Numbered from the stretch's first letter, positions 6,662-16,140 are shown. The stretch is DNA of 38,412 nt from Pokkaliibacter plantistimulans (GCF_003194385.1 NZ_LAPT01000126.1:1-38412); one strand, 5' to 3'. The notes: generated from the sequence alone by a model not told the origin. A program made the numbers and translations.

Positions 6662-9079
6662 ATGAAACCAGTCAAACACTGGGAGTTTGTCCAAGCGGCA
6701 GGCAACAGGATTGATCTTGAATGTGACGGCAAACACTCCTTGCACCTGTTTGTGCTGGAGCACGAGCTGATCCGGGTGCTGTTCAAGAAGAACAAACAAA
6801 GCGTGGTCGACAAAACCTGGTCTGTCGCAGGCCCCGAGCAGGATGTCGCCTGGCAAGGCCGCGACCGCATGAGCACCGAGGGTTTCTCCCTGCCGGGCTT
6901 CCGGCTGGAGCATCTGGATAACGGCCTGCAGCTGGAAACAGACAGGCTGCGTCTGACGGTAGAGAAGCCACTGCGCCTGTTGTGGGAGCACAAATGTGCG
7001 GTCACCGGCCACTGGCTGCCGCTGGCACAGGATCGCACCAGCGGCGCCTATATGTTCGGTGTGACGGAGAACACCGTCAGCCATTTCATGGCCCGCAAAC
7101 GTGATGATCGTTACTACGGCCTTGGCGAGAAAGCCGGCAACCTGAACCGCGCGGGAAAACGCTTCCAGATGCGCAATCTGGACGCCATGGGCTACGACGC
7201 TGAAAGCACCGATCCGCTGTACAAGCACATCCCGTTCTATATCGTGCGTCAGCAGGAAGAGGCAGCAGCGCAGGGCGTCAGCTACGGTCTGTTTTACGAT
7301 AACCTGGCCAGCTGCTGGTTTGATCTGGGTAATGAGCTGGACAACTACCACGGCTTCTACCGCAGTTATCGTGCCGAAGACGGTGATCTCGATTATTACC
7401 TGGTCTTCGGCCCCAGCACGCTGGAGGTGACCAGACGCTATACCCAGCTGACCGGCCGTACCGCCTTCGGGCCGAAGTGGAGCCTCGGCTACAGTGGCTC
7501 GACCATGCATTACACCGATGCCGACAACGCGCAGGAGCAGCTGCTGCAGTTCGTTGAGCTGTGCAAGCAGCACAACATTCCCTGCGACTCATTCCAGCTG
7601 TCGTCGGGTTATACCTCCATCAACAACAAGCGCTATGTCTTCAACTGGAACTACAGCAAGGTGCCCACGCCTGAAGTAATGACGGCGGACTTCCACCGTG
7701 CCGGGATGAAGCTGGCAGCCAATATCAAACCCTGTCTGCTGCAGGACCACCCGCGCTTTGCCGAGGTTAAGGAGAAGGGGCTATTCATTCGGGATTCGGA
7801 GACGGATGAGCCGGAATCATCGCAGTTCTGGGATGACGAGGGGTCGCATCTGGACTTTACCAACCCGGACACCATCAACTGGTGGAAGGCCAACGTCACC
7901 GAACAGTTGCTGGCGAAAGGTATCGATTCCACCTGGAACGACAACAACGAATTTGAAGTGTGGGACTCCGGTGCCCGCTGTGCCGGTTTCGGTCAGGAAA
8001 CCCCCGTTCGCCGCATCCGCCCGCTGCATACCCTGATGATGATGCGTGCCTCGTTCGAGGCACAGCAGGAGTTTGCCAGCCAGTTGCGCCCCTATCTGAT
8101 TTCCCGCTCTGGCTGTGCCGGGATGCACCGTTACGCCCAGACCTGGACCGGCGACAACTACACCAACTGGAAAACCCTGCGCTACAACACCCGCATGGGG
8201 CTGGGCATGAGCCTGTCAGGACTGTTTAACGTCGGTCATGACGTCGGCGGCTTCGCCGGTATGCGCCCGGAACCCGAGCTGTTTGCCCGCTGGGTACAGA
8301 ACGGCGTGATGCACCCGCGTTTCACCATTCACTCCTGGAATGATGATCGCACCGTCAATGAGCCCTGGATGTATCCGGAAGTCACTCCGATCATCCGTGA
8401 GGCGATGGCGCTGCGCTATCGCCTGCTGCCGTACTTCTATCATCTGCTGTGGCTGGCTCACGACGCCCATGAGCCGATGCTGCGCCCGACCTTCCTTGAC
8501 CATGAGCATGATGCCCGAACCTTTGAAGAGTGTGATGACTTCATGCTGGGTCGTGATCTGCTGGTGGCCTCCGTGGTGGAGCAGGGGCAGCGTCAGCGTC
8601 AGGTGTATCTGCCTGATAACGGCAACGGCTGGTACGACTTCCACCGTCAGAACTGGTACGCCGGTGGCCAGACCATCACGCTGTCGGCAGCGCTGGAGGA
8701 GATTCCACTGCTGGCCCGTGCAGGGGCGATCATTCCCACAAGCAGCCGTATTGCTCACGTTGATGCCAGCCAGGACAGTCAGCGTCAGTTGCTGGTCTTC
8801 CCCTACAAAGGTCAGGGGCAGGGCAGCACCACGGTGTTTGATGATGACGGCGAAAGCTTTGCCTATCGTCAGGGTGGCCATTTGCTGCTGCAGATCGACA
8901 TGCAGTGCAGTCATGAGCGCATTGAGCTGCAAATCGCCAAGTCAGGTCACTGGGTGCCTGCTTATACGTCACTGACGTTGGAGCTGCCGGTGGGTGAGAA
9001 GCGCGCACTGTTCATCAACGGCAAGCAGTACGCCCATGGCGCTGCCTTTGCGCTGGCTGATGCGCAGGTTCGTGCGTAA
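6662..9079 (+). CDS. Glycoside hydrolase family 31 alpha-glycosidase, cytoplasmic
   Basis: GH31 enzyme of 805 residues. It has an N-terminal beta domain (galactose-mutarotase-like, about 1-235), a catalytic TIM barrel (about 255-620) and C-terminal beta domains with DDDGES near residue 725. The catalytic nucleophile is Asp427 in TWNDNNEFE and the acid/base is Asp498 in WTGDNY. RSGCAGMHRYAQTW and HDVGGFAG are also typical. There is no signal peptide, so it acts in the cytoplasm on a glycoside brought in intact. The gene sits between dctM and uxaC in one operon. Known GH31 members cleave alpha-glucosides, alpha-xylosides and sulfoquinovosides. Context argues for an alpha-linked glucuronide or galacturonide, or for a glucoside of a uronate, but the sequence alone does not prove this. 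GGGAG lies upstream of the ATG. Confidence 0.9.
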   Translation: MKPVKHWEFVQAAGNRIDLECDGKHSLHLFVLEHELIRVLFKKNKQSVVDKTWSVAGPEQDVAWQGRDRMSTEGFSLPGFRLEHLDNGLQLETDRLRLTVEKPLRLLWEHKCAVTGHWLPLAQDRTSGAYMFGVTENTVSHFMARKRDDRYYGLGEKAGNLNRAGKRFQMRNLDAMGYDAESTDPLYKHIPFYIVRQQEEAAAQGVSYGLFYDNLASCWFDLGNELDNYHGFYRSYRAEDGDLDYYLVFGPSTLEVTRRYTQLTGRTAFGPKWSLGYSGSTMHYTDADNAQEQLLQFVELCKQHNIPCDSFQLSSGYTSINNKRYVFNWNYSKVPTPEVMTADFHRAGMKLAANIKPCLLQDHPRFAEVKEKGLFIRDSETDEPESSQFWDDEGSHLDFTNPDTINWWKANVTEQLLAKGIDSTWNDNNEFEVWDSGARCAGFGQETPVRRIRPLHTLMMMRASFEAQQEFASQLRPYLISRSGCAGMHRYAQTWTGDNYTNWKTLRYNTRMGLGMSLSGLFNVGHDVGGFAGMRPEPELFARWVQNGVMHPRFTIHSWNDDRTVNEPWMYPEVTPIIREAMALRYRLLPYFYHLLWLAHDAHEPMLRPTFLDHEHDARTFEECDDFMLGRDLLVASVVEQGQRQRQVYLPDNGNGWYDFHRQNWYAGGQTITLSAALEEIPLLARAGAIIPTSSRIAHVDASQDSQRQLLVFPYKGQGQGSTTVFDDDGESFAYRQGGHLLLQIDMQCSHERIELQIAKSGHWVPAYTSLTLELPVGEKRALFINGKQYAHGAAFALADAQVRA

Positions 9080-9112
9080 CCGCGCCGACTGCTCTCTATA
9101 CGGAGGATCACG

Positions 9113-10528
9113 ATGAAATCATTTATGGACGAAGACTTCCTGCTGTCTTCACACACTGCGCGGCGCCTGTACCACGACTTCGCCAAAGATCAGCCGATCT
9201 ATGACTATCACTGTCACCTGAGCCCAAGGGACATTGCCACCAACCGCCAGTTTGCTGATATCGGCGAGCTGTGGCTGGAAGGTGATCACTACAAGTGGCG
9301 GGCCATGCGCAGCGCCGGCATTGCCGAGGAGCTGATCACCGGTGAACGCTCGTTCAGGGACAAGTATCAGGCCTGGGCCAGAACGGTACCGCAGTGCATT
9401 GGCAACCCTATTTATCACTGGACTCATCTGGAGTTACGCCGGCCGTTCGGGATTGACTCCGTACTGTTTTCGCCGGTCACGGCAGAGTCGGTGTGGGGCC
9501 AGTGCAATGAGCTGCTGGCTGACCGTGCCTTCTTCGCCCGCGGCATCATGCAGCAGATGAACGTGCGCATGGTCGGCACCACAGACGATCCGGCAGACAG
9601 CCTCGAACACCATCGCAGTATCGCTGCTGACAGCGAGTTTGATATCGCCGTGCTGCCCACCTGGCGGCCTGACCGCTCTTTCAAGATTGATCAGCCGACG
9701 TTCCCCGAGTACATGGAGAAACTGGGCAAGGCGGCGGATATCAACATCAGCCGTTTTGCTGACCTGTTACAGGCCCTGAGCCGTCGTCTTGAACACTTTG
9801 CCGCGCACGGTTGCCGTGCAGCAGATCATGGTATCGAGATCATGCGCTTTGCCGAGGTGCCCGCAGAGCAGGTGCTGGATGGCATTCTGCACAAGGGCCT
9901 GCAGCGTCAGGCGCTGAGCGAACTGGAAATTGCACAGTTCTTTACGGCGGTGCAGGTCTGGCTGGGGCGTGAGTACGCCCGACGCGGCTGGGCGATGCAG
10001 CTGCATATCGGTGCGCAGCGTGACAACTCCACCCGTATGTTCCACCGTCTTGGCAAGGATGCCGGCTTTGACTCCATCGGCGATCAGCTGGTGGCTTATC
10101 CGCTGGCACGATTCCTGGATGCTCTGGATGTCACTGACGAATTGCCCAGGACCATTCTCTACTGCCTGAACCCGCGTGATAACGAGGTGATGGCCACCAT
10201 GATCGGTAACTTTCAGGATGGCAGCATTCCCGGTAAGGTGCAGTTTGGTTCGGGCTGGTGGTTCAACGACCAGAAGGACGGCATGATCCGCCAGCTGGTC
10301 AGCCTGTCACAGATGGGACTGCTGAGCCGCTTTGTGGGCATGCTGACGGATTCACGCAGCTTCCTGTCTTACACCCGTCATGAGTATTTCCGCCGTATTC
10401 TCTGCGAACTGATAGGCAGCTGGGTGGAGAACGGCGAAGCACCGGCGGACTTTACCTTGCTGGGGCCCATGATTGCTGACATCTGCAGCAATAACGCCGT
10501 GGAGTATTTCGGTTTGGGGCAGCGCTGA
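9113..10528 (+). CDS. uxaC: Uronate isomerase (glucuronate isomerase, EC 5.3.1.12)
   Basis: Converts D-glucuronate to D-fructuronate and D-galacturonate to D-tagaturonate, the first step of the Ashwell pathway. At 471 residues it is full length. UxaC hallmarks are [18 protein letters not shown] (metal His-x-His), [84 protein letters not shown] and [26 protein letters not shown] good ribosome site (CGGAGG) precedes the ATG, 33 bp after the GH31 stop. The later enzymes (reductases, dehydratases, kdgK, kdgA) are not in the window and must be encoded elsewhere. Confidence 0.97.
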   Translation: MKSFMDEDFLLSSHTARRLYHDFAKDQPIYDYHCHLSPRDIATNRQFADIGELWLEGDHYKWRAMRSAGIAEELITGERSFRDKYQAWARTVPQCIGNPIYHWTHLELRRPFGIDSVLFSPVTAESVWGQCNELLADRAFFARGIMQQMNVRMVGTTDDPADSLEHHRSIAADSEFDIAVLPTWRPDRSFKIDQPTFPEYMEKLGKAADINISRFADLLQALSRRLEHFAAHGCRAADHGIEIMRFAEVPAEQVLDGILHKGLQRQALSELEIAQFFTAVQVWLGREYARRGWAMQLHIGAQRDNSTRMFHRLGKDAGFDSIGDQLVAYPLARFLDALDVTDELPRTILYCLNPRDNEVMATMIGNFQDGSIPGKVQFGSGWWFNDQKDGMIRQLVSLSQMGLLSRFVGMLTDSRSFLSYTRHEYFRRILCELIGSWVENGEAPADFTLLGPMIADICSNNAVEYFGLGQR

Positions 10529-10558
10529 TCTGAGCTGTACCCGGCGTGCTTACGAATG

Positions 10559-10605
10559 GGTGAGGTGTGTGTCTGGCGTCTTGCACTTCAGGCGAACACC
10601 TCACC
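10559..10605 (+). terminator. Stem-loop after uxaC, possible terminator
   Basis: A perfect 10-bp stem, GGTGAGGTGT (10559-10568) paired with ACACCTCACC (10596-10605), lies 31 bp beyond the uxaC stop. The loop is 27 nt and no T-tract follows, so it may be a Rho-dependent pause or mRNA-end protection. The short frame at 10556-10744 overlapping it is not credible. Confidence 0.5.
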
Positions 10606-10740
10606 GTTTGTGAGCATAAGCTGCCGGTATCCCATGCTCCAGCAATTCCATTTTCCAGCTATCCAGCTAGCCAGAGCACTGGACACTCTGACCGATGAGG
10701 TAGCGGTGACGTTTTTATCCGCTGCCTCCTCTCATCCTGT

Positions 10741-11289
10741 CTAGCGTGGCTGTTCGTCAGCACAGATCACGTAGTTATCAATTTCCTTGCGTTGATGGAC
10801 GGCGGTCTGCAGGCGATAGATCGCGGTTGTCATCATGTCCATGCTTGTTCTGACCGATTGCTGTAGCGGTATGACATTACCTTCCGCTCTGCTGGCAGCG
10901 CTCAAGGCCTGATTCACGTTGACGCGAAGATTATCCTCAACGGCAAGCAGGGCGAAGTAGAAGGTTTTCTCACGGGGGCAGAGGACCAGGCTGGAGAGCA
11001 CTTTCGTTTGCTGCCAGACGTCCGTCAGTGATGCCTGTAAGGGTGTCGGGTCAGTGGCACTGGCGGTTTGCTCCAGGGCAGTCAACCTGTGCTCCAGAAT
11101 ATCTGCCAGAGACAGCAGCTCCTTGATCTGCAGTTTTATCTGCGTGTGCTTTTCCTCGAAGGAGGCATTGAAGTGGTAAAGCTCGGTAATCTTGAACGTG
11201 GCATAAAGTGCTGAACACATCAGCACTAATAACAGCAGTACGGCGGGGAGCAGGGCAGAGTTCATGGGTTTACGCAGTGTAAGCAGCAT
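10741..11289 (-). CDS. Hypothetical protein, one membrane segment and helical periplasmic region
   Basis: A 182-residue protein that I do not recognise. After a basic start (MLLTLRKPM) there is one transmembrane helix at residues about 10-32 (SALLPAVLLLLVLMCSALYA). A long helical region follows, likely coiled coil, with heptad-like hydrophobic spacing (KHTQIKLQIKELLSLADILEHRLTALEQT). The C-terminal half is helical and carries two Cys (LVLCPREKT, NYVICADE). The layout resembles the sensory part of a chemoreceptor cut before HAMP, and a true chemoreceptor lies upstream on the same strand. Function is unknown. Confidence 0.6.
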   Translation of the reverse strand: MLLTLRKPMNSALLPAVLLLLVLMCSALYATFKITELYHFNASFEEKHTQIKLQIKELLSLADILEHRLTALEQTASATDPTPLQASLTDVWQQTKVLSSLVLCPREKTFYFALLAVEDNLRVNVNQALSAASRAEGNVIPLQQSVRTSMDMMTTAIYRLQTAVHQRKEIDNYVICADEQPR

Positions 11290-11355
11290 TTTTTTCAGCC
11301 CTTCAGGGCGGTATCGGAATGCCTGTGCCTGTTGATCAGAAAAGCCGATAAGCGG

Positions 11356-11770
11356 TTATTCCTGATTATCTACGGCGATTTCCAACACCTTGGTCCAGTG
11401 GTTTATGACGTTCTTTTTGTTGATGGAGAGTTTTTCCGCCATATCATCTAATTTGCCGCAGCCTTGCCTGAGTGGTAGCCCGCTCAGTGAGCGATAGAAC
11501 TGTTCTACTCCTGCTGCAGGCGCTCTGGTTCCGGGTGGTTCATCAGCATCAAGGCCAGCATGGAGTGTGAAATAGACAGATAATTCTCCCGCTCGTAATG
11601 TTTGGTCGTCAGTTCGTTACGGAGGCTGCGATGCCGTTGATGGACTGCAGCAGCACTTCCTCGCCTTGTGAGCCCACCAAGTGCTCGGGTCATTTCAGCG
11701 TTCAATGTGTCCATGAGATCAGCCCTCTGGTGACATCGATCTTCTGCTCTGCGAACAACCTATGCTTAAT
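11356..11770 (-). pseudogene. Probable decayed gene, at least two frameshifts
   Basis: Read on the minus strand, coding-like stretches occur in successive different frames. The first includes LFAEQKIDVTRGLISWTH, ending near 11708. The second holds RNELTTKHYERENYLSISHS, ending at 11505. The third is VEQFYRSLSGLPLRQGCGKL continuing LDDMAEKLSINKKNVINHW and ending at a TAA at 11356. The last part looks like a helix-turn-helix. Joined, they would make a protein of about 130 residues downstream of the chemoreceptor. I cannot name the family. It could instead be small overlapping frames or noncoding sequence. Confidence 0.35.
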
Positions 11771-11822
11771 GCTGAGCTGAAAAACGGCATGCAGAAGGAC
11801 ACTCTGCCTGCCGTGATGCTGA

Positions 11823-13448
11823 TCAGAGCCGGAAGGTTGCGATCTCCCTGTTCAGCGCATCGGACAACTCAACCAGTTTCACAACGGCAGTGCTGGTCGC
11901 CTGGCCCGACTCGGTGGACTGTTCGGCAATATCGCGAATGGTGACCAGATTCACATCCACTTCCTTGGCCACCGTCGCCTGTTGTTCAGCCGCACTGGCA
12001 ATCAGCAGATTGCGATCATTGATCTCACTGACGGACTGCATGATGACCTCCAGTGCAGAATCCGCTTCCTGTGATACCTGCAGGGTGGTCTGAGCGCGGC
12101 GGGTGCTGCTCTCCATGGAGGTGACGGCCTGACGTGCACCGGACTGTACTTCAGCAATCATCACTTCAATTTCATGGGCTGAATTCTGAGTACGCTGCGC
12201 CAGAGATCGGACTTCATCCGCCACAACGGCAAACCCACGGCCCTGATCACCTGCACGGGCTGCTTCAATCGCTGCATTCAGCGCCAGCAGATTGGTCTGT
12301 TCTGATACGGCCCGGATCACATCCAGTACCTTGCTGATATTGGCGGCCTTGTCGGCCAGCGCCGTGATGCTCTGCGAAGTACTGTCGATATCGCGGGTGA
12401 GGCTGTTGATTTCGTTCATTGTCTGCGACACCAGACGTTTTCCCTGATCAACTGCTCTGGCCGAAGCCTGTGACGCTTCAGATGTGGAAGTAGCGTTACT
12501 GGCTACATCTTCTATGGCCGCCGTGAGTTCGTTGACTGCTGTGGCGGCCTGCTGAATCTGGTCATTCTGATGAGTCAGGCCCTGCAACGTGTGTGCTGTG
12601 GCGGAGTTGATGTCGGCTGAGTTGTCAGCCAGCTGGTGGCTGGTGTGCTTTAGTTTGGAGACAATCGAACGCAGTGCGTCCTGCATGGATTTTAACGCTG
12701 ACAGCAGTATCGCCAGCTCATCACGCCCAGCTGCGTTGATCGCATTATTCAGATCCCCGGAAGCTATATGCTTGGCAATGTCCATTGCCTCCTGCAATGG
12801 TCCCTTGATGCTGCGGATGGTAACGACAGCAATGATGGCAACCACAACAGCCATGATGGCCAGTACCAGAATCAGTGTCCGCAGAGCACTCTCGGCGTTG
12901 GCCCTGGCATCTTCCCCAGCAGCATCGGCTCCCTGACGATTCAGCTTGATCAGATTATCAAGGTGATCCCCCATCTGACCCGCAGCGCTATTCATCTGCG
13001 CAATATCGTCAGGGGTAGGGGTCCTGGCATCGGCAATCGAGGCGAGAACCCGACCCTGAGTGGCTTCATACTGCATCTCGGACTGCTGAAATTTTTTAAA
13101 GAGAGTTTGTTCTGCCTCTGAACTGATCAGTTCGCCGTAGTGCTGCATATCTTCTCTGTAGACGCGTTTATGCTCCTTGATCTCTTCCATGTCCTTGAGC
13201 TGTTCGTTGCGATCAGACGTCGAGAAAATACGCAGAGTATGAACGCGAACTTCGTACACATCAGTGGATATCTTGCCGAGTATGGCGATGCTGGCGAGCC
13301 AGTTTTCTTCCAGCTGCTGGGCATCATTTCTCATCACATTGATACTGTGAATACTCAACAGACCCACGCCAAGAAGCACAAGAAAAAGAAAGCCAAAGCT
13401 GATGGCGGTTCGGGCGCTGACACTGATATTTCTTAAACTCACAGGCAT
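11823..13448 (-). CDS. Methyl-accepting chemotaxis protein (4HB-HAMP-MA)
   Basis: Transmembrane chemoreceptor of about 541 residues. A first membrane helix (about 15-35, [19 protein letters not shown]) is followed by a four-helix-bundle ligand domain (about 40-190), a second membrane helix ([20 protein letters not shown]), HAMP (about 215-265) and the cytoplasmic signalling hairpin. The highly conserved tip is [20 protein letters not shown] then [18 protein letters not shown]. No CheR-docking pentapeptide is seen at the C-terminus (NREIATFRL). The ATG at 13448 ([10 protein letters not shown]) has AAAGGGACT just upstream. The 48-residue extension of the longer frame is not receptor-like and is rejected. 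The ligand is unknown. Its position near uronate and aromatic genes allows, but does not show, a nutrient-sensing role. Confidence 0.93.
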   Translation of the reverse strand: MPVSLRNISVSARTAISFGFLFLVLLGVGLLSIHSINVMRNDAQQLEENWLASIAILGKISTDVYEVRVHTLRIFSTSDRNEQLKDMEEIKEHKRVYREDMQHYGELISSEAEQTLFKKFQQSEMQYEATQGRVLASIADARTPTPDDIAQMNSAAGQMGDHLDNLIKLNRQGADAAGEDARANAESALRTLILVLAIMAVVVAIIAVVTIRSIKGPLQEAMDIAKHIASGDLNNAINAAGRDELAILLSALKSMQDALRSIVSKLKHTSHQLADNSADINSATAHTLQGLTHQNDQIQQAATAVNELTAAIEDVASNATSTSEASQASARAVDQGKRLVSQTMNEINSLTRDIDSTSQSITALADKAANISKVLDVIRAVSEQTNLLALNAAIEAARAGDQGRGFAVVADEVRSLAQRTQNSAHEIEVMIAEVQSGARQAVTSMESSTRRAQTTLQVSQEADSALEVIMQSVSEINDRNLLIASAAEQQATVAKEVDVNLVTIRDIAEQSTESGQATSTAVVKLVELSDALNREIATFRL

Positions 13449-14247
13449 AGTCCCTTTGTTTTTTGACTGACGGCTGGTTGACAAGGCTTGAAGACTGATA
13501 GTAATCGTGATTCCCGGGGCAGGAAGCCCCATCGAGTATTTGGTACATAGATTGGCGCCATCAAAGTACAGATAGGGACATTTCGTTAACAATGAGCCGC
13601 TGTAAGGCCAGGTGCTGGCTGCTCATGAAGTAACAGATAGTGATGCAGATCTTTTCTAGAGGGGAAGACGACCAGGGATGGGGGTTAAGAAGGCTGGAAC
13701 CCGGTCATTCCGGATTGCCAACTTGCAGCAAAAGAAACAAGAGGCGTGTATTACAGCAGAAACTACCGGCAGGGACTGTGCAAAACTGACCAGCGTTGTA
13801 ACTACCTGACCGGCTTGTCTCGTTATTGAAACCTCCAGACTAGCCCATTGAATCAGGCACTCACGGTCGATAACTGAAGGGGTATTTCAACCTTTGCCAT
13901 GGTTAAAATATACGTTTGGGCAAAGTAAAACTTCATTGTTCTTGCTATTAAGAAACTAAAACATTTTACTTGTGCCCTAGCAGAATAACGGAGAATGTTT
14001 CAACCAGATATATTAAGTGAAAGAGGGTCGTAGCTTCAGTCAATGATGACGCTGTTGAAATTAATGCTTAATCTCTTTATGAGACAAGATAATTGAATTA
14101 TTCTCCTATGTTATCTTTTTTTGGATAAATCGACATGAATTTATGTATTATATGATACCCCATAAACTTTCGAATTTTCATATCGACTTTCGGATTTTCA
14201 CAAGTAGTGAAACTGTGCAATAACAAAGGCATGTGCAAGGAAATATT
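13449..14247. other. 799-bp gene-poor region with falling GC and a 20-bp tandem motif
   Basis: No convincing gene. Composition shifts from balanced near the chemoreceptor to strongly AT-rich near the sulfotransferase. A 15-bp motif occurs twice, at 14166-14180 and 14186-14200, with one mismatch (ACTTTCGAATTTTCA and ACTTTCGGATTTTCA). It lies 48-82 bp upstream of the sulfotransferase ATG and is a candidate regulatory element or a remnant junction. Confidence 0.5.
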
Positions 14248-14928
14248 ATGCTTATATCTGTTCATATTCCAAAAACTGCAGGAACCAGCTTTGGCAAGTC
14301 ATTAGAAAAAAATTTTGGACCAAATTTAATCAAAGATTATGGTGACTTTCCGATACTCACTCCAGAGCTAGAGAGAAATCGGATGGCGCTCAGTAATTCA
14401 ATAGCCAGTTCAGAGAAAAACTTCGGTGATGTGAAATGTATTCATGGGCATTTCCTCGCTATAAAGTATTTGTTGCTGTCTAGTGCTAGGCCTGTGACAT
14501 ATGTGACTTGGATGAGAAATCCAGTTGAAAGAGTGTTGTCACATTACTATTTTTGGAAACGATATTATGATCCCAATACATCAAGATCATTTCACAAAAA
14601 GATGGTAGAAGAAGACTGGTCACTAGAGCGATTCTGCCTGGGCGAAGAGATCAGGAACTTATATTCAAAATTTTTATATGGATTTCCATTAGAGTATTTC
14701 TCATTCATTGGTATTGTTGAACATTTTCAGGATGACTTTGATTATTTTGCAAATGAATACCTTAGTTGCTCTCTGGAGCCAGAAATCTTAAACACCAGAC
14801 CTAATGACAGCAAAGGGTATGAAATTTCAGACTCTCTGAGATCAAGCATAGAAGCATGGCACTCAAAAGATATGGCGTTATATGAGAGAGCTGTAGCCAT
14901 CCGTAGTGAACGTATAAGCAGGAAATAG
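14248..14928 (+). CDS. Sulfotransferase family 2-like protein
   Basis: About 226 residues, of the Sulfotransfer_2 type that transfers sulfate from PAPS to a sugar or polysaccharide. The 5'-phosphosulfate loop is near the N-terminus (HIPKTAGTSF, residues 6-15). A probable catalytic His region is IHGHF (65-69). The 3'-phosphate site is MRNPVERVLSHYYFW with Arg90 and Ser98. The ATG at 14248 has AAGGA 7 bases upstream. A GTG five codons earlier is possible but less likely. The gene is isolated, AT-rich unlike its GC-rich neighbours, and close to an IS3 relic, so transfer is likely. A surface polysaccharide is the probable acceptor by family precedent; no glycan genes are adjacent to confirm it. 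Confidence 0.82.
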   Translation: MLISVHIPKTAGTSFGKSLEKNFGPNLIKDYGDFPILTPELERNRMALSNSIASSEKNFGDVKCIHGHFLAIKYLLLSSARPVTYVTWMRNPVERVLSHYYFWKRYYDPNTSRSFHKKMVEEDWSLERFCLGEEIRNLYSKFLYGFPLEYFSFIGIVEHFQDDFDYFANEYLSCSLEPEILNTRPNDSKGYEISDSLRSSIEAWHSKDMALYERAVAIRSERISRK

Positions 14929-15023
14929 AGAAAATACGAAAGCGTGGTGGCCCATGGCCTGTGCCTTTCTATTAGCCGAATTTAAAAAGGAACAAATCTT
15001 GTTCAGCAATTGTGGATACAGGT

Positions 15024-15080
15024 TTAAGCATTCATCCTGGCCTCGAATGCCTCTGGGCTGAAGTGCCCCAGCGTGCTCAA
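15024..15080 (-). pseudogene. IS3-family transposase C-terminal relic
   Basis: On the minus strand this reads LSTLGHFSPEAFEARMNA then a TAA stop. This is the characteristic C-terminus of IS3-group OrfB transposases (compare HSxLGYLSPxxFE). Immediately 5' the frame hits a stop, so only 19 codons survive. Sequence beyond the stop is probably the decayed end of the element. It marks past transposition between the sulfotransferase and the small membrane protein. Confidence 0.72.
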
Positions 15081-15159
15081 CGCCGGTCAGAGCGGCGGCT
15101 CGGTACTGTGGCAGTTAGACGAATAAGAAACAGGCGTAGCGCTAAGGGAGGGGGTGTAG

Positions 15160-15639
15160 TTGGCAAAGTGGTGGTTTCGCGATAACGGCATACCGTTGCA
15201 CTGGTCGGTGTATGTAGCGGTCTTTGTGCTCGGCACGCTGTTGATGTCGCCGGGCCTGCTGGGCGTGTATAGCGACTATCGCATCAACCACCACCTGCGC
15301 ACCGCCACGGCGACCGTGGTGGGCTGGGACACCGTGCCGATCCCGAGACTCAACAGCGAGTATCACACCGTCCGCTACGTGTTCGCCGTAGACGGCCAGC
15401 AGTACGGATGCACCACACTCTGGTGGGGCGGCGGCTGGTGCCGCATCGACCCCGACCGCTGGGCAGAATCCAAACAAACCAAACGCATCACCATAGACTA
15501 CGACGCCGAGCTTCCCTTCCTGAACCGCGCCGAGGCCGACAACCCGCAACCCAGTTTTATCTTGGGCGGGATTGTCTGGCTGTGGATGCCGCTGATGTGG
15601 TGGACTCAGAGGCGGGAGAGCGCTGGTCGGTGGCGGTAA
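15160..15639 (+). CDS. Small membrane protein, DUF3592-like
   Basis: About 159 residues with two membrane helices, at residues about 14-36 (HWSVYVAVFVLGTLLMSPGL) and about 131-148 (SFILGGIVWLWMPLMWW). Between them is an extracytoplasmic beta-rich stretch (ATATVVGWDTVPIPRLNSEY, VRYVFAVDGQQYGC, ITIDYDAELPFLN). This organisation resembles DUF3592 proteins of unknown function. The start is TTG at 15160, supported by a strong AGGGAGGGGG just upstream. A 25-bp piece of the coding region recurs at 15862-15886. The upstream relic and the downstream fragment suggest a rearranged neighbourhood. Function unknown. Confidence 0.65.
   Translation: MAKWWFRDNGIPLHWSVYVAVFVLGTLLMSPGLLGVYSDYRINHHLRTATATVVGWDTVPIPRLNSEYHTVRYVFAVDGQQYGCTTLWWGGGWCRIDPDRWAESKQTKRITIDYDAELPFLNRAEADNPQPSFILGGIVWLWMPLMWWTQRRESAGRWR
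15324..15348 (+). repeat. 25-bp direct repeat, copy 1 (inside the small membrane-protein gene)
   Basis: It matches 15862-15886 at 24 of 25 positions (core GGGACACCGTGCC). In this copy it encodes WDTVPIPR. Confidence 0.85.
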
Positions 15640-16140
15640 AAGGATACGCCTGTTCAACGGCGATAAAGTGCTCGATATCCCCACCCCACTTATGGCCAAA
15701 ATAGCCACCCCCACATGGCCTGAGTTTTCGCAGGCCATGTACTCACCGATACAGGCCTGCAAGCAAAGCATCAGGCCGTGGGCATCGTTCCTCCGTCGAT
15801 CACATATTTCAGTGGCCTGATCAGGGGTGTTGATCAGAAAGTGAAACAGCGGAACTCAAAACTGGGACACCGTGCCAATCCCGAGAGTCACAATGACTCA
15901 ATGCCCTCTGCAACATGAAAGCGCATAGGTTAATCGGTCCTAATCCCATCAGGACTCGGCCAGAGCCTGACCACCATCAAGGCCAGAGGCTTGCCCGTGC
16001 TGAATGAGCCCATCACCAATGCCGACGGGGGAATGGTTTTACTTCAGAACGCTGTGGGGTTCACAAATAGAGCTGGCCTCGCTGCCACATGCCAGCCCCC
16101 CTTGAACCGGCGCCTGTCGCCATGCGCTCAAGACCTGCTT
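15640..16140. other. 501-bp gene-poor region with duplicated fragment
   Basis: No convincing gene. The segment at 15862-15886 is a direct repeat of part of the preceding membrane-protein gene, so a second, now decayed copy of that gene or its family may have been here. A plus-strand stretch at about 15655-15810 keeps an open frame (LDIPTPLMAKIATPTWPEFS) and another at about 15960-16050 reads IKARGLPVLNEPITNADGGM. Neither could be assigned to a family. Confidence 0.5.
15862..15886 (+). repeat. 25-bp direct repeat, copy 2
   Basis: One mismatch to 15324-15348. Flanking sequence is not similar by eye beyond a few bases, so this is a fragment of a duplication. Confidence 0.85.

Noticed and set aside
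6638-7573. Minus-strand open frame of 311 codons inside GH31
   Set aside because: The GH31 frame has catalytic motifs throughout this interval. The opposite frame is a by-product of high-GC codon bias.
10556-10744. Short plus-strand frame after uxaC
   Set aside because: It overlaps the putative terminator stem-loop, has no ribosome site and shows no family features.
13449-14247. tRNA or small RNA gene in the gap
   Set aside because: No cloverleaf pattern, CCA end or T-loop motif was found by eye, and no hairpin with T-tract.
15142-15771. Minus-strand open frame of 209 codons opposite the DUF3592-like gene
   Set aside because: The plus-strand gene has two clean membrane helices and a strong ribosome site. 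The minus frame is Pro/Ala-rich with no recognisable domain.
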